From positions 239,035 through 303,034 of the forward strand of contig NZ_PPXG01000007.1 of assembly GCF_002909485.1 (NCBI RefSeq): DNA of 64,000 bases. The letters run 5' to 3'. The position numbers and the translations under genes are program-made. The stretch's first letter is position 1. Every line of letters begins with the position of its first letter. The notes below the pieces were generated by a model, which had not been told where the DNA came from, ran no database searches, and was given only the letters and a program-made list of their open reading frames with translations. Positions 9,668 to 19,552 of this stretch are shown here, piece after piece. This stretch comes from Stutzerimonas stutzeri. GTDB taxonomy: Bacteria; Pseudomonadota; Gammaproteobacteria; Pseudomonadales; Pseudomonadaceae.

Positions 9668-12307
9668 TCAGCCGGTGTTGCGCAGACCCGCGGCGATACC
9701 CGCCACGCTGACCAGCAAGGCCTGCTCGAGCGGGCTCTCAGCCGGACTCTGACATTGCCTCGATCGGGCCAGCAGTTCGATTTGCAGCAGGTGCAACGGG
9801 TCGAGGTAGGTGTTGCGCAAGCTGAACGCTTCCTGGGTCTTCGGACTGTGATCAAGTAGGTCTACCTGGCCGGTCACCCTCAGCACAGCGCTGATGACCT
9901 GCGACAATCGGTCACGCAAATCGCTACCCAGCGAGAGCAGCTCCGGTTGCACCAGGCGCTCGTCATAGCGCCCGGCAATATCGGCGTCGGCCTTGGCCAG
10001 GACCATTTCCAGCATATCGATTCGCGTGCTGAAGAATGGCCAGTGCGCACGCATCTCTGCCAGCCGCTCACCCTCCCCGCGCTCCAGCGCGCCATGCAGC
10101 GCCTGTTCCCAGCCAAGCCAGGCAGGCAACATCAGCCGAGTCTGGGTCCAGGCAAAGATCCACGGAATGGCTCGCAAGCTCTCCACCCCGCCCTCTCGGC
10201 GCTTGGACGGACGACTGCCCAACGGCAGACGGCCCAGTTCGAGCTCGGGTGTCGCCTGGCGGAAATAGTCGACGAACAGCGGGTGTTCTCGCACCACGCC
10301 GCGATAGGCCGCCACGCCCTCGGCGGCGAGCCGCTCCATTGTTTCGCGCCAGCCCGGCTCGGGCATTGGCGGCGGCAGCAGAGTCGCCTCGAGCACGGCG
10401 GCGAGGTACAGATTGAGATTGTGCTCGGCGATATCCGGCAGGCCGAACTTGAAGCGAATCATCTCGCCCTGCTCCGTGGTACGGAAGCGCCCCGCGACCG
10501 AGCCCGGCGGCTGCGAGAGAATCGCCGCATGCGCTGGGCCGCCGCCCCGACCGACAGTGCCGCCGCGGCCATGGAACAGCAGCAGTTCGACACCATGCTC
10601 GCGACACACGTCCACCAGCTGCTCCTGAGCGCGGTACTGAGCCCAGGCCGCGGCGGTGGTGCCAGCATCCTTGGCCGAATCGGAGTACCCGATCATCACT
10701 TCCTGCGGCCCATGTAAACGTTGGCGATAGCCAGGCAGCGCGAGCAGCCGGTCGATGGTCGGCGCGGCGTTATTGAGATCATCAAGGGTTTCGAACAGTG
10801 GCACCACGCGCATTGGCCGCTGCAGACCAGCTTCCTTGAGCAGCAGCTGCACGGCGAGCACGTCGGACGCGGCGTGCGCCATGGAGATAACGTAAGAACC
10901 CAGCGAGGATGCCGGCGCCTCGGCAATCACCGCACACGTGGCCAATACCTCGGCGGTTTCGGCCGATGGGTGATAATGCGACGGCAACAAGGGGCGGCGA
11001 TTACCCAGCTCATGCTGGAGCCAGTCCAGCCGCCGCTGCTCATCCCACTGCTGATAGTCACCCAGGCCAAGATAATCGGTAATTTCGGCGAGCGCCGCAG
11101 CATGTCGGGCGGCGTCCTGGCGAATATCCAGACGCACCAGAAACAACCCGAACACCGCCAGGCGTCGCAGGCAATCGAGCAGTGCGCCATCGGCTATCAC
11201 GCCCATGCCGCAAGCATGCAAGGAGCGATAACAAAGCTCCAACGGCCGCCGCAGCTCTGCGCAGTCCTGCAGCACATCCACCGGCGCCGGCTGGCCATGC
11301 TCAATGGCAGCCCGCGCCCACTCGCGTGTCGCTCGCAGCCGCTGGCGCAGGGGTTTGAGCAGCACCCGATACGGCTCGGCTGATTCACCCGTCTGGCGTA
11401 GCAGCTCTTCACTGGCTTCGCTCATGGACAATGCGGTAATCAGCCCCTCGATCTCGCGCAAATACAGGTCTGCCGCCACCCAACGCGCGGTCAGCAAGAC
11501 TTCCCGGGACACCATCGCGGTTACGTTCGGATTGCCATCGCGGTCGCCGCCCATCCAGGACGCGAAACGGATCGGTGCGGCCTCCAACGGCAGGTGCAAG
11601 CCGGTTAGGCGTCGCAGCGTTGCGTCCGTCTGGCGCAGCACGTTGGGCACAGCCTTCCACAGCGAATTCTCAATCGCAGCAAAGCCCCATTTGGCCTCCT
11701 CCACCGGCGTCGGCCGGTTGCGACGAATCTCCTCGGTGTGCCACACCTCGGCGATCAGTCGCTGCAGCTGCAGCTCGATCCCCGCGTGCTCGGCTTCGGA
11801 TAGATCGGTGTGGTCTCGTGCCGCCAACTGCTCGGCAATGGCGTCGTATTTCTGGATCAGCGTGCGCCGAGACACCTCGGTGGGGTGAGCGGTGAGTACC
11901 AGCTCGATATCCAGACGACTCACTTGCCGCGCCAGGAACTCGTCGTCGTGCCCGGCGGCTTTCAAACGTTCGAGCAAGTCGGGGAATACGCCGATTTCGA
12001 ACGGTGCCTGATCGTCCGCACTACGCCGCCGTACCTGGTGGTATTGCTCGGCGATATTGGCCAGGTTGAGAAATTGATTGAACGCCCGCGTCATGGGCAA
12101 CAGTTCGTTCTCGTCGAGACTATCCAACGTCTCGGCCAGCAATTGCGCGCCCTCGGCCGAACCTTTGCGAGCAGCCTTGGCGCCCTTGCGAATGCGCTCG
12201 ATCTTGTCGAAGAACTGATCTCCATGCTGCGCACGGATGGTGTTGCCGAGCAGTTCGCCGAGCAGGTGTACGTTGTCGCGCAAGCGCGCGTCGATAATTT
12301 TCGCCAT
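9668..12307 (-). CDS. ppc: Phosphoenolpyruvate carboxylase
   Basis: This anaplerotic enzyme carboxylates PEP to oxaloacetate to feed the TCA cycle. The 879-residue protein is full length. The first active-site signature is [15 protein letters not shown] (near residue 140), the second includes the glycine-rich loop [13 protein letters not shown], and the C-terminal half has [20 protein letters not shown]. It ends in RNTG, the conserved PEPC terminus involved in aspartate feedback binding. The start [13 protein letters not shown] at 12307 has a purine-rich AGGAG upstream. It is single-gene, transcribed toward adk. Confidence 0.96.
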   Translation of the reverse strand: MAKIIDARLRDNVHLLGELLGNTIRAQHGDQFFDKIERIRKGAKAARKGSAEGAQLLAETLDSLDENELLPMTRAFNQFLNLANIAEQYHQVRRRSADDQAPFEIGVFPDLLERLKAAGHDDEFLARQVSRLDIELVLTAHPTEVSRRTLIQKYDAIAEQLAARDHTDLSEAEHAGIELQLQRLIAEVWHTEEIRRNRPTPVEEAKWGFAAIENSLWKAVPNVLRQTDATLRRLTGLHLPLEAAPIRFASWMGGDRDGNPNVTAMVSREVLLTARWVAADLYLREIEGLITALSMSEASEELLRQTGESAEPYRVLLKPLRQRLRATREWARAAIEHGQPAPVDVLQDCAELRRPLELCYRSLHACGMGVIADGALLDCLRRLAVFGLFLVRLDIRQDAARHAAALAEITDYLGLGDYQQWDEQRRLDWLQHELGNRRPLLPSHYHPSAETAEVLATCAVIAEAPASSLGSYVISMAHAASDVLAVQLLLKEAGLQRPMRVVPLFETLDDLNNAAPTIDRLLALPGYRQRLHGPQEVMIGYSDSAKDAGTTAAAWAQYRAQEQLVDVCREHGVELLLFHGRGGTVGRGGGPAHAAILSQPPGSVAGRFRTTEQGEMIRFKFGLPDIAEHNLNLYLAAVLEATLLPPPMPEPGWRETMERLAAEGVAAYRGVVREHPLFVDYFRQATPELELGRLPLGSRPSKRREGGVESLRAIPWIFAWTQTRLMLPAWLGWEQALHGALERGEGERLAEMRAHWPFFSTRIDMLEMVLAKADADIAGRYDERLVQPELLSLGSDLRDRLSQVISAVLRVTGQVDLLDHSPKTQEAFSLRNTYLDPLHLLQIELLARSRQCQSPAESPLEQALLVSVAGIAAGLRNTG

Positions 12308-12560
12308 GACCTATTTGCTCCTCCCGCCAATGCAGCCGACCCGGACTTGCCGCATCCGCGCGGCATCGCACGAATGAACTCGCCGCTCTTCTTCAGACGC
12401 ACCGCGGAGAAAACGATCCTGAACGGCTACGCTGAAAATACCTCCAATCAGAGTGCCCACCGCGCCCGGCCCTGACAAGGCATCAATGCGGGAGCATTTA
12501 GGGCGCAGGCAAGATTGCACATGTCATAACCGCTCGTCAGCGCGGGCAAAAGGAGTAGTC

Positions 12561-12899
12561 ATGAAAATTTCCGAGCTTGTCAGCCATTGGGAACGGGACG
12601 CCAAGGGCCGCATGAGCCAGACCAGCTACAACATTGCGCTGGATATCGAGAGCGCAGCAAGGCTGGCAGCCCTGGCCGAGATGTACCCCAAGCGCAGCAC
12701 CGAAGCACTGCTCGGCGAGCTGGTCGGCGCAGCACTCGAAGCCGTCGAAACCAGTTTGCCTTACGTGCGCGGCACTCAGGTGATTGCTACCGATGAGCAG
12801 GGTGATCCTGTCTACGAAGATATCGGCCCCACCCCACGCTTCCTCGAACTGTCGCGCAGGCACCTGCAGCAAATGCTCGACAAGGAATCGTCCTCCTGA
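12561..12899 (+). CDS. Conserved pseudomonad hypothetical protein
   Basis: A 112-residue cytoplasmic protein starting at ATG 12561 with a clear AGGAG six bases upstream, which is why I do not use the longer frame from 12453. It is largely helical. Residues about 25-60 (IALDIESAARLAALAEMYPK, then SEALLGELVGAALEAVE-type helices) resemble a ribbon-helix-helix-like or coiled dimer segment but are not diagnostic. I know of no function. It is divergent from ppc. Confidence 0.7.
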   Translation: MKISELVSHWERDAKGRMSQTSYNIALDIESAARLAALAEMYPKRSTEALLGELVGAALEAVETSLPYVRGTQVIATDEQGDPVYEDIGPTPRFLELSRRHLQQMLDKESSS

Positions 12900-13210
12900 C
12901 CTGGTAGGCCGGTAAAGCCGACCAGCCAAAAGGTACAAGCCGGGCGCCTGGCACCGGTACACATACTGCCCAGGGTAAAGCCGACGTGAGGCTTCTCCTT
13001 GGCCACTGACTATGCGCACTGCAGAGCGGCAGCGGCCTCCCGACGCCCGACCGTTTCGTTTACAACCGCTCTAGTTCGCCAATTTTGCGGAACGATTGGC
13101 GCAATTTGACCTCACAAAACTATGTCCCGAAATCGGTAGTGCCCTAATCAGCCCACTGCATGACCAGGGACGGTAGCGATCCGTTATGCAATTCGCACTG
13201 GAGACTGACC
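12900..13210. other. Intergenic region with hairpin and AlgU-type promoter
   Basis: This 311-base gap begins with a stem-loop at 12901-12925 (CTGGTAGGC pairing with GCCGACCAG around a 7-base loop, no T-run). It could end transcription of the preceding gene or be a decayed palindromic repeat. The right half holds the sigma-factor site listed separately and an untranslated leader of roughly 90 bases. I see no convincing open frame in it. Confidence 0.5.
13089..13116 (+). promoter_or_regulatory. Candidate AlgU (sigma-22) promoter for the lptF operon
   Basis: GGAACGA at 13089-13095 and TCACA at 13112-13116 are separated by 16 bases, close to the AlgU/RpoE-type pattern GAACTT-N16/17-TCTGA. The downstream lptF is known to be AlgU-dependent in P. 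aeruginosa, which supports the call. The -35 has two mismatches and the -10 is partial, so confidence is moderate. Confidence 0.5.
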
Positions 13211-13603
13211 ATGAACAAAGCTGTCGCAACCCACGCTTCAAGATTTCAGCTACCCAAGCTGGCAGCCATTGCGCTTGGCGGCCTGCTATTGACGGCATGT
13301 GCCGGTAATCCGCCGACCGAACAGTTCGCCGTGACTGAATCAGCCGTACGCAGCGCTGTCAGCGCCGGCGGCACTGAGTTTGCCGCCGTGGAAATGCGCG
13401 CCGCACAGGAAAAATGGAAAGAGGCCGAAATGGCCATGCAGAAAGAGGACTACGAGCGTGCCCGCAAGCTGGCCGAACAGGCTGAGTGGGATGCCCGAGT
13501 CGCTCAACGTAAAGCCGAAGCAGCCAAGGCTCAAAAGGCCGTCGACGACGCGCAGCAGGGTATCCGCGAGCTACGCGAAGAAGGCATGCGCAACGTTCGC
13601 TGA
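13211..13603 (+). CDS. DUF4398 outer-membrane-type lipoprotein
   Basis: A 130-residue lipoprotein starting at ATG 13211 (MNKAVATHASRF). It has a hydrophobic signal and the lipobox LLLTACAGN (Cys about residue 30). The mature part is a single long helical segment rich in Ala, Glu and Lys (residues about 55-125) typical of DUF4398. It is the first gene of a two-gene operon with lptF, 51 bases upstream of it, matching the PA3691-PA3692 arrangement. It probably helps in envelope integrity with its OmpA-like partner; that role is inferred from context. Confidence 0.85.
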   Translation: MNKAVATHASRFQLPKLAAIALGGLLLTACAGNPPTEQFAVTESAVRSAVSAGGTEFAAVEMRAAQEKWKEAEMAMQKEDYERARKLAEQAEWDARVAQRKAEAAKAQKAVDDAQQGIRELREEGMRNVR

Positions 13604-13654
13604 TGCGCGCCCCGGTTCGACATTCCATTTACAGCAGCAAAGGATGAACTCGTC

Positions 13655-14437
13655 ATGCATAAGCTCGTAACTCTACCCACCATGCTAGCTCTGAGCATCG
13701 GCTTGGTGGCCTGCGCAAGTCAGCCCAACGAAAACCTGGAAGAAGCGCGTAGCAGCTTCTCCGCCCTGCAGAGTGACGCACGCGCCAGCAAGGTCGCGGC
13801 CCTGGAAACCCAGGACGCCAGCAACATGCTGGATAAGGCGAACAAGGCCTACCTGGACGATGCAAAAAAAGAGAAGGTAGATCAGCTCGCTTACCTGACC
13901 AAGCGCCGCATTGAACTAGCGGAACAGACCATTGCTCTACGCGCCGCCGAAGCGGATCTGGGCAAGGCTTCGGCACAGCGTGCCGAAGCGCGGCTCGAAT
14001 CCCGGGATGCACAGATCCGCAAGCTGCAGGAAGACATGCAGGCCAAGCAGACCGAGCGCGGCACGCTGGTGACATTCGGTGACGTGCTGTTCGATTTGGA
14101 CCGAGCCGAACTCAAGCCCAGCGGCATGCACAGCGTGCAGAAGCTCGCTGAGTTCCTGAACGACAATCCAGAGCGCAAGGTAATCGTCGAGGGTTACACC
14201 GACAGCACCGGCTCTGCTGAATACAACCAGCGACTGTCAGAGCGTCGTGCCAACTCGGTACGCATGGCTCTGGTGAAGATGGGCGTCGATTCGCAACGTA
14301 TCGTGTCGCAGGGCTACGGCAAGGAATACCCTGTCGCCAGCAACAGTGACTCGTCCGGTCGCGCCATGAATCGTCGTGTGGAAGTGACGATTTCCGACGA
14401 CAACAAGCCAGTGGCACCGCGCTCTTCGATGCGCTGA
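13655..14437 (+). CDS. lptF: OmpA-family lipoprotein LptF (lipotoxin F)
   Basis: A 260-residue outer-membrane lipoprotein. The signal ends in the lipobox LVACAS (Cys about residue 20). A DUF4398-like helical/coiled-coil region covers about residues 28-130. A C-terminal OmpA-like peptidoglycan-binding domain covers about 138-250, with FGDVLFDLDRAELKP, VEGYTDSTGS and the LSERRANSVRMAL helix including the NRRVEV end. P. aeruginosa LptF (about 261 residues) is AlgU-dependent and adds to resistance to hypochlorite and to survival in airway conditions. Here it follows the DUF4398 lipoprotein and is closed by a strong terminator. Confidence 0.92.
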   Translation: MHKLVTLPTMLALSIGLVACASQPNENLEEARSSFSALQSDARASKVAALETQDASNMLDKANKAYLDDAKKEKVDQLAYLTKRRIELAEQTIALRAAEADLGKASAQRAEARLESRDAQIRKLQEDMQAKQTERGTLVTFGDVLFDLDRAELKPSGMHSVQKLAEFLNDNPERKVIVEGYTDSTGSAEYNQRLSERRANSVRMALVKMGVDSQRIVSQGYGKEYPVASNSDSSGRAMNRRVEVTISDDNKPVAPRSSMR

Positions 14438-14461
14438 TCCATCACGCCACCTCGGCAAACG

Positions 14462-14503
14462 AACGCTCCCGACGCCATCAACGCGTCGGGAGCGTTTTCG
14501 TTT
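14462..14503 (+). terminator. Rho-independent terminator after lptF
   Basis: A 14-base arm AACGCTCCCGACGC at 14462-14475 pairs with GCGTCGGGAGCGTT at 14483-14496, and a T-rich tail TTTTCGTTT follows. It is 25 bases past the lptF stop. The A-rich side on the other strand is weak, so it works mainly for lptF. Confidence 0.9.
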
Positions 14504-14538
14504 CGGCCCATGGATCAAAGACGACTCGCGGTAGCGGC

Positions 14539-14865
14539 TCAGCGCAGCAAGCCGGCCGGAACCTGCTCTTCCACGCAGCGCACTGCACGCTTCTTGTTGT
14601 CCACCAGCACGCCGGTCAAACCTTTCTGTTCGGTATCGAACAGCACCAGTACGCCATTGATGCACTGCGCCACCTGCGAGGCCGGCTTCAGCGATACCCG
14701 GTAGTCTTCGCCGGGCACGGTCTTGAGCATGGTGTAGTCGGCCAGTAACAACGCATCCTCAGGTTTGGCTATATGCACATAGCCGTAATAGGTCAGTACT
14801 GCGACCGTGGCAAACACGCTGCCGATAGCAGTGAGGATCAGGGGAATAGGATTGCGTTCGGACAT
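14539..14865 (-). CDS. Conserved hypothetical membrane-anchored protein
   Basis: A 108-residue protein from ATG 14865 (MSERNPIPLIL); an ATG at 14877 is possible. One N-terminal membrane helix (about residues 7-27, PLILTAIGSVFATVAVLTYY) is followed by an approximately 80-residue soluble domain with two cysteines (AQCINGVL and VRCVEEQ) that could form a disulfide in the periplasm. I recognise no family function. A conserved small gene downstream of lptF is found in related genomes as I recall. Confidence 0.6.
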   Translation of the reverse strand: MSERNPIPLILTAIGSVFATVAVLTYYGYVHIAKPEDALLLADYTMLKTVPGEDYRVSLKPASQVAQCINGVLVLFDTEQKGLTGVLVDNKKRAVRCVEEQVPAGLLR

Positions 14866-14925
14866 GGACGATCTCATCGAGGCAAAGAGGCGTATTGTGG
14901 CAAATTCAGACGCGACACAGGCCGA

Positions 14926-15672
14926 TCATTTACCGCCGGCACGTGTTTCTCCGCGGGCCTGATAGGTCGCTTCGTAGACCCGCTCTGCCAGGCGCGAGAA
15001 CGGCAGGCTCTGGATCCATACGCTACCAGTGCCCTTAAGGGTGGTGAGCAGCAGCCCTTCGCCGCCAAACAGCATGCTTCTGAGCCCGCCGGCGAGCTGG
15101 ATGTCGTAGTCAATGCCCGGAGTGAAGGCGACCAGGCAGCCGGTATCCAACCGCAGAGTTTCGTTGTTCAGCTCCTTGCGGATCACCGTACCGCCCGCGT
15201 GTACGAAGGCCAGCCCATCGCCATCCAGACGCTGCAGGATGAATCCCTCACCTCCGAAAAAGCCGGCGCCGATGCGTTTACTGAAGCTGATGCCGATACG
15301 CGTGCCATAGGCCGCACAGAGAAAGGCGTCCTTCTGGCAGATCAGCTGCCCACCGATTGCCGCGAGGTCCACCGGCACTACCGTACCGGGATATGGCGCA
15401 GCAAAGGCCACGCGGGCCTTGCTCTTGCCCTGATTGGTGAAATGCGTGAGGAACAGCGACTCGCCGGTGATCATCCGCTTGCCCATGCCCCACAGCTTGC
15501 CGAGTACGCCGCTGCTGGAGCCATCACCCATGCGCGCCTCGAAACGCACACCATCGGTCATGTAGTTCATTGCGCCGGCCTCGGCGATCACCGTCTCACC
15601 GGGATCGAGGATGATTTCCACGCTCTGCGCGGACTGGCCAAGGATTTCGTATTCGAGTGCGTGACTGGACAC
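14926..15672 (-). CDS. AIM24 / TIGR00266 family protein
   Basis: A 248-residue beta-rich protein of the AIM24 family. Repeated strands include [76 protein letters not shown] and [19 protein letters not shown]. The GTG start at 15672 is chosen because AGGAG lies 7 bases upstream and the family begins here; the frame is open further up but that part is a shadow of the next gene. In mitochondria AIM24 affects inner-membrane organisation; the bacterial role is unknown. It lies 58 bases downstream of the Bax-inhibitor gene on the same strand. Confidence 0.85.
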   Translation of the reverse strand: MSSHALEYEILGQSAQSVEIILDPGETVIAEAGAMNYMTDGVRFEARMGDGSSSGVLGKLWGMGKRMITGESLFLTHFTNQGKSKARVAFAAPYPGTVVPVDLAAIGGQLICQKDAFLCAAYGTRIGISFSKRIGAGFFGGEGFILQRLDGDGLAFVHAGGTVIRKELNNETLRLDTGCLVAFTPGIDYDIQLAGGLRSMLFGGEGLLLTTLKGTGSVWIQSLPFSRLAERVYEATYQARGETRAGGK

Positions 15673-15730
15673 GGGGAGCTCCTGATCCTGTGATTGCAGC
15701 GCGGCGAGAGCGGCCTCGGCCTGCCCTCGC

Positions 15731-16390
15731 CTATTTGCGCCCGAGAATGCGCAGGATACGCAGGAACAGGTTGATGATGTCCATATAGAGCGCCGCGGCG
15801 CTGTCGATGGCGTTGTCCAGGGTTTTGGGAATCTGGTTTGCCCGCCCCCAGTCGACGCCGACATAGCCGCAGAAGATCAGCACGACGATCCAGTCGATCA
15901 CGCCATGGTGGATGCCGAGGATGAACAGCTCGACCAGTTCGACGACGATTACCAGCAGCAACGCCACCGTCAGTGCACTGGCGATGCTCGCGAAGAACCT
16001 CGGAAACAGCGTACCCAGCACCATCATGCCCAGAGTGACCAACGCAGTGATGCGGATGGCCTTATGCACCAGCGCCGCGTCGTAGCGGCTGACCACCAGG
16101 TTGACGATGAGTCCGAACGGCACCACCACCAGGTTGTAACCGAGGAAACTCACCCAGGGCTTGTTCGAGCTATGAAATAACCAAGCGCCGGTCAGGCAGC
16201 TGGCGAAATAGCCACCGAAAAACAGCCATGGGTGAATGCTGCGAATGGACTCGACGGGGATGTTGCCGACCATCCACCAGTTGACCCAGAAGCCCCAGCA
16301 AAGCGTGAGGCCGATGACGAGGTTGTAGGCGGCGGGCGAGAGCGTGCGATCCATAGGGCTCGCACGTCGGGCAAAGACGGGGTTTTCCAT
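15731..16390 (-). CDS. Bax inhibitor-1 family inner-membrane protein
   Basis: A 219-residue polytopic protein with seven predicted membrane helices. The family signature is at the end: a helix [18 protein letters not shown], then [29 protein letters not shown]-1/TMBIM proteins such as YccA and YetJ act as pH-gated calcium-leak channels or FtsH modulators; which applies here is not known. This one starts with a glycine-free N-terminus, unlike YccA, and belongs to the broader US12 group. It sits between the AIM24 and QEGLA-motif genes, all on the minus strand. Confidence 0.82.
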   Translation of the reverse strand: MENPVFARRASPMDRTLSPAAYNLVIGLTLCWGFWVNWWMVGNIPVESIRSIHPWLFFGGYFASCLTGAWLFHSSNKPWVSFLGYNLVVVPFGLIVNLVVSRYDAALVHKAIRITALVTLGMMVLGTLFPRFFASIASALTVALLLVIVVELVELFILGIHHGVIDWIVVLIFCGYVGVDWGRANQIPKTLDNAIDSAAALYMDIINLFLRILRILGRK

Positions 16391-16432
16391 ATCGTTACGC
16401 TTCCTTGCGTGAGAGGTGTCGGTTATCCAGGA

Positions 16433-17728
16433 TCAGAGAATGTTCGCGTAGTCGGCTTCGATGCGATCCAGGCTCAGGTGATTCAAGAAGTTGGAGAAGC
16501 ACATCCAGGCTGACAGCGCATTGAGATCCTGAAACTGCTGCGGCAGGTACTTGGGCGGTACCACCATGCCTTCGTCCACCAGCTGGCGCAGGGTGCGCAT
16601 GTCCTCCAGCGTGGTCTTGCCGCAGAACAGCAACGGGATCTGCTCAAGCTGACCCTTGCGTACGGCGAGCTGGATGTAGTTGTAGATCATGATGAAGCCC
16701 TTCAGGTAGGACAGATCCTTGGTGAAGGGCAGGCCATCGGGTGTCGAGCCGCGGAACACTCGACTGGCGTTGCTGTAGCAGTCATCGTCGCCGTAGCCCT
16801 GCTCGCGGAAGAAGGCGAATACGTCGAGAAAATCCGCGCCCTCCTCGGCCATGTGAATGGCGCGGGTGCGGTTGGTCAATTTGCGCAAGCGCGTCGGGTA
16901 GGAGGCGAAGGCGATCACTTCCATCAGAATCGCCAGGCCCTCCTGAGTCACCGTGGACGATGGTGGCCCCTTGGCCAGGAAGGTGCAGATCGGCTGGTTC
17001 TGGCCGTTGAGCGTGGTGCCAACATGCACCAGGCCTTCATGGACTTCCAGTGCACGCACGTCGCGCTCGTTGAACATCGCATCGCTGCGGATCTTGATGT
17101 AGTCGGCGCCGGCCGCTGCATCGGCGAGGATGCCGTCGGATTCGAATACGCGGATCACGCCCTCGCCTTCGCCGAACACAATATCGAGGCGCTTCTGCAG
17201 CAGCTCGACGGCCTGCGGCGCAGAGAGGTTCTTCGGTTCGTCGCGCAGGTCGCCACGGTCAGCGATGTTGTTCAGATAGTCGGAGAGCATCAGGCCGAGA
17301 TCGGCCAGGGTCGGGTCGCCCGCGTGAAAGGCATCGGATGCCGCGCCGTAGAGCTCCTGGGAGATCATGCCGAAGTCCGGCGTGCCACGCGCCTCGAGCA
17401 TGCGAATCACCATGCGGTATTCCTTGCACATACGCCGCATGATCTGCCCGACCGGGTTGAACTGGCCGAGCTGGCGGGTGATGTCGCGCTCGATGTCCTG
17501 GAATTCCTGTTTCTTCGCGCTGGAATCGAAGGCCAGTGGCCGGCCCTCGTAATAACCGCGATCGATCTTCGGCAATTCGCGCCCTTGGGCGGCGAAGAAG
17601 CCTTGGCGGGTGTTTTCGTCCCACTTGACCGCATCCAGCACGCGCACCGGGGTTTGTGCCTCGACGATGCGGTCGGACAGCGTACGCACGATGCTCTGGT
17701 ATTCGTCCAGGTTGTTACGGGTATTCAT
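16433..17728 (-). CDS. QEGLA-motif DUF1704 family protein, putative HExxxH metallopeptidase
   Basis: A 431-residue protein starting MNTRNNLDEYQS at 17728, with GAGG a few bases upstream. It belongs to the family annotated as flavohemoglobin expression-modulating QEGLA-motif proteins (DUF1704). The core has HEGLVH, an HExxxH metal motif at about residues 230-235, and TQEGLA with the third likely ligand Glu near 263. Eukaryotic DUF1704 proteins (MATCAP1/2) are zinc tyrosine carboxypeptidases with the same HExxxH plus Glu layout, so a metallo-carboxypeptidase activity is plausible but inferred. No signal peptide is seen, so it should be cytoplasmic. It is 42 bases upstream of the Bax-inhibitor gene. 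Confidence 0.82.
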   Translation of the reverse strand: MNTRNNLDEYQSIVRTLSDRIVEAQTPVRVLDAVKWDENTRQGFFAAQGRELPKIDRGYYEGRPLAFDSSAKKQEFQDIERDITRQLGQFNPVGQIMRRMCKEYRMVIRMLEARGTPDFGMISQELYGAASDAFHAGDPTLADLGLMLSDYLNNIADRGDLRDEPKNLSAPQAVELLQKRLDIVFGEGEGVIRVFESDGILADAAAGADYIKIRSDAMFNERDVRALEVHEGLVHVGTTLNGQNQPICTFLAKGPPSSTVTQEGLAILMEVIAFASYPTRLRKLTNRTRAIHMAEEGADFLDVFAFFREQGYGDDDCYSNASRVFRGSTPDGLPFTKDLSYLKGFIMIYNYIQLAVRKGQLEQIPLLFCGKTTLEDMRTLRQLVDEGMVVPPKYLPQQFQDLNALSAWMCFSNFLNHLSLDRIEADYANIL

Positions 17729-17823
17729 CGCTACCTCTTCACGGATGATCCGTACCGTTGAGGTTATACCCGCAGATGCCTGCGCCAGCACACTGCGGGT
17801 TGGTGACCTTCACAGCCAGTGGA

Positions 17824-19326
17824 TCAGACTTCCGGTCGCATGTGCGGGAAGAGGATCACGTCGCGGATCGACGGCGAGTTGGTCAGCAGCATCACCAGAC
17901 GGTCGATACCGATACCCTCGCCAGCGGTCGGCGGCATGCCGTACTCCAAAGCGCGGACGAAATCGGCGTCAAAATGCATGGCTTCGTCGTCGCCGGCGTC
18001 CTTGTCCGCCACCTGCGCGTGGAAACGCTCGGCCTGATCCTCGGCATCGTTGAGCTCGGAATAGGCGTTGGCGATTTCACGACCACCGATGAACAGCTCG
18101 AAGCGATCGGTGACATTGGGGTTGCGGTCGTTACGGCGCGCCAGCGGCGAGACTTCGAACGGGTATTCGGTGATGAAGGTTGGCTGTTCCAGCTTGTGCT
18201 CGACCAGCTCCTCGAAAATCAGCACTTGCAGCTTGCCCAGGCCTTCGTGGCCGAACAACTTGGCGCCGGCCTTCTTGGCCAGGGCGCGGGCCTTTTCCAG
18301 GTCGTTGAGATCATCGGCGGAGATTTCGGGGTTGAACTTGAGGATCGAGTCGAACACCGAAAGCCGCACGAACGGTTCGCCGAAATGGAACACCTTGTCG
18401 CCATACGGCACGTCGGTGCTGCCGAGTACCGCCAGGGCCAGCTCGCGGAACAGCTCCTCGGTCAGGTCCATGTTGTCTTCGTAATCGGCGTAGGCCTGGT
18501 AGAACTCGAGCATGGTGAACTCAGGGTTATGCCGGGTCGAAACGCCTTCGTTACGGAAGTTGCGGTTGATCTCGAATACGCGCTCGAAGCCACCGACGAC
18601 CAGACGCTTGAGATACAACTCCGGCGCGATACGCAGGAACATCGGCATGTCCAGCGCGTTGTGGTGGGTCTCGAACGGCTTGGCCGCGGCGCCGCCGGGA
18701 ATGGTCTGCAGCATTGGCGTTTCCACTTCGAGGAAGTCACGCTCAGCGAGGAACTTGCGGATATGCGCGATGACTTGGGAACGCACGCGGAATGTCTCGC
18801 GGACTTCCTCGTTGACCATCAGGTCGACATAGCGCTGGCGGTAGCGCTGCTCGGTGTCGGTCAGGCCGTGAAACTTGTCCGGCAGCGGACGCAGCGACTT
18901 GGTCAGCAGACGCACGCTGCTCATGTAGACGTAAAGGTCACCCTTGCCGGAACGCGCCAGCGTGCCCTCAGCGGCGATGATGTCGCCCAGATCGAAGTGC
19001 TTTACCGCCTCGACCTGATCGGCTGGCAGCGTCTTGCGATCGACGTAGACCTGGATGCGCCCACTCATGTCCTGCAGCACCATGAACGGACCGCGGTTGA
19101 GCATGATGCGCCCGGCGACCTTGACCGGGATGGCATCCGCTTCCAGCTCTTCCTTGGTCTTCTCGGCGTACTGTTTCTGCAGGTCGCCTGCATAGCGGTC
19201 GCGGCGGAAGTCATTGGGGAAGGCATTGCCCTGCTCACGCACGGCAGCAAGCTTTTCCTTGCGCTGGGCAATCAGCTTGTTTTCTTCCTCTTGGACGGCG
19301 TGCTGGTTCAGCGGTTGTTCGCTCAT
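17824..19326 (-). CDS. lysS: Lysyl-tRNA synthetase (class II)
   Basis: Charges tRNA-Lys with lysine. The 500-residue class IIb enzyme has an N-terminal OB-fold anticodon-binding domain (about residues 60-165, [20 protein letters not shown]), motif 1 around RYVDLMVN, motif 2 ([20 protein letters not shown]) and motif 3 ([11 protein letters not shown]) before the end HMRPEV. Its position downstream of prfB on the same strand is the classic prfB-lysS arrangement of gammaproteobacteria. The 226-base gap to prfB holds palindromic repeats. Confidence 0.96.
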   Translation of the reverse strand: MSEQPLNQHAVQEEENKLIAQRKEKLAAVREQGNAFPNDFRRDRYAGDLQKQYAEKTKEELEADAIPVKVAGRIMLNRGPFMVLQDMSGRIQVYVDRKTLPADQVEAVKHFDLGDIIAAEGTLARSGKGDLYVYMSSVRLLTKSLRPLPDKFHGLTDTEQRYRQRYVDLMVNEEVRETFRVRSQVIAHIRKFLAERDFLEVETPMLQTIPGGAAAKPFETHHNALDMPMFLRIAPELYLKRLVVGGFERVFEINRNFRNEGVSTRHNPEFTMLEFYQAYADYEDNMDLTEELFRELALAVLGSTDVPYGDKVFHFGEPFVRLSVFDSILKFNPEISADDLNDLEKARALAKKAGAKLFGHEGLGKLQVLIFEELVEHKLEQPTFITEYPFEVSPLARRNDRNPNVTDRFELFIGGREIANAYSELNDAEDQAERFHAQVADKDAGDDEAMHFDADFVRALEYGMPPTAGEGIGIDRLVMLLTNSPSIRDVILFPHMRPEV

Positions 19327-19364
19327 GGTTTCAAATGCCTGGAATCGAAATGAATGAATCCTGG

Positions 19365-19524
19365 GTAGGGTGCGCCGGAAGGCGTTTCGCTTCAGCCCAC
19401 CAGGGACCTGCCCTATTTTGGTGGGTTGAAGCCCACCCTACATCTGACACGTGGAACTCAAGCAGGGCGGGCTTCAGCCCACCGCCGCATTGCCCTGTCA
19501 CGGCGGGCCAAAGCCCAGTCTACG
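19365..19524. repeat. Cluster of GGGCTTCAGCCCACC palindromic repeats between prfB and lysS
   Basis: At least three related palindromes stand in this gap: GGTGGG-TTGAAG-CCCACC with flanking CCTAC at 19420-19441, GGCGGGC-TTCA-GCCCACCGCC at 19466-19486, and a decayed copy CGGCGGGCCAAAGCCC at 19501-19516. A half copy CTTCAGCCCACC lies at 19390-19401, near GTAGGGTG. Such stems are typical REP/BIME-like elements of pseudomonads. Here they would form stable stems in a prfB-lysS transcript and may attenuate or stabilise it. Confidence 0.7.
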
Positions 19525-19552
19525 GTCATTCCACCACTGTGCCCGGCAAGGC

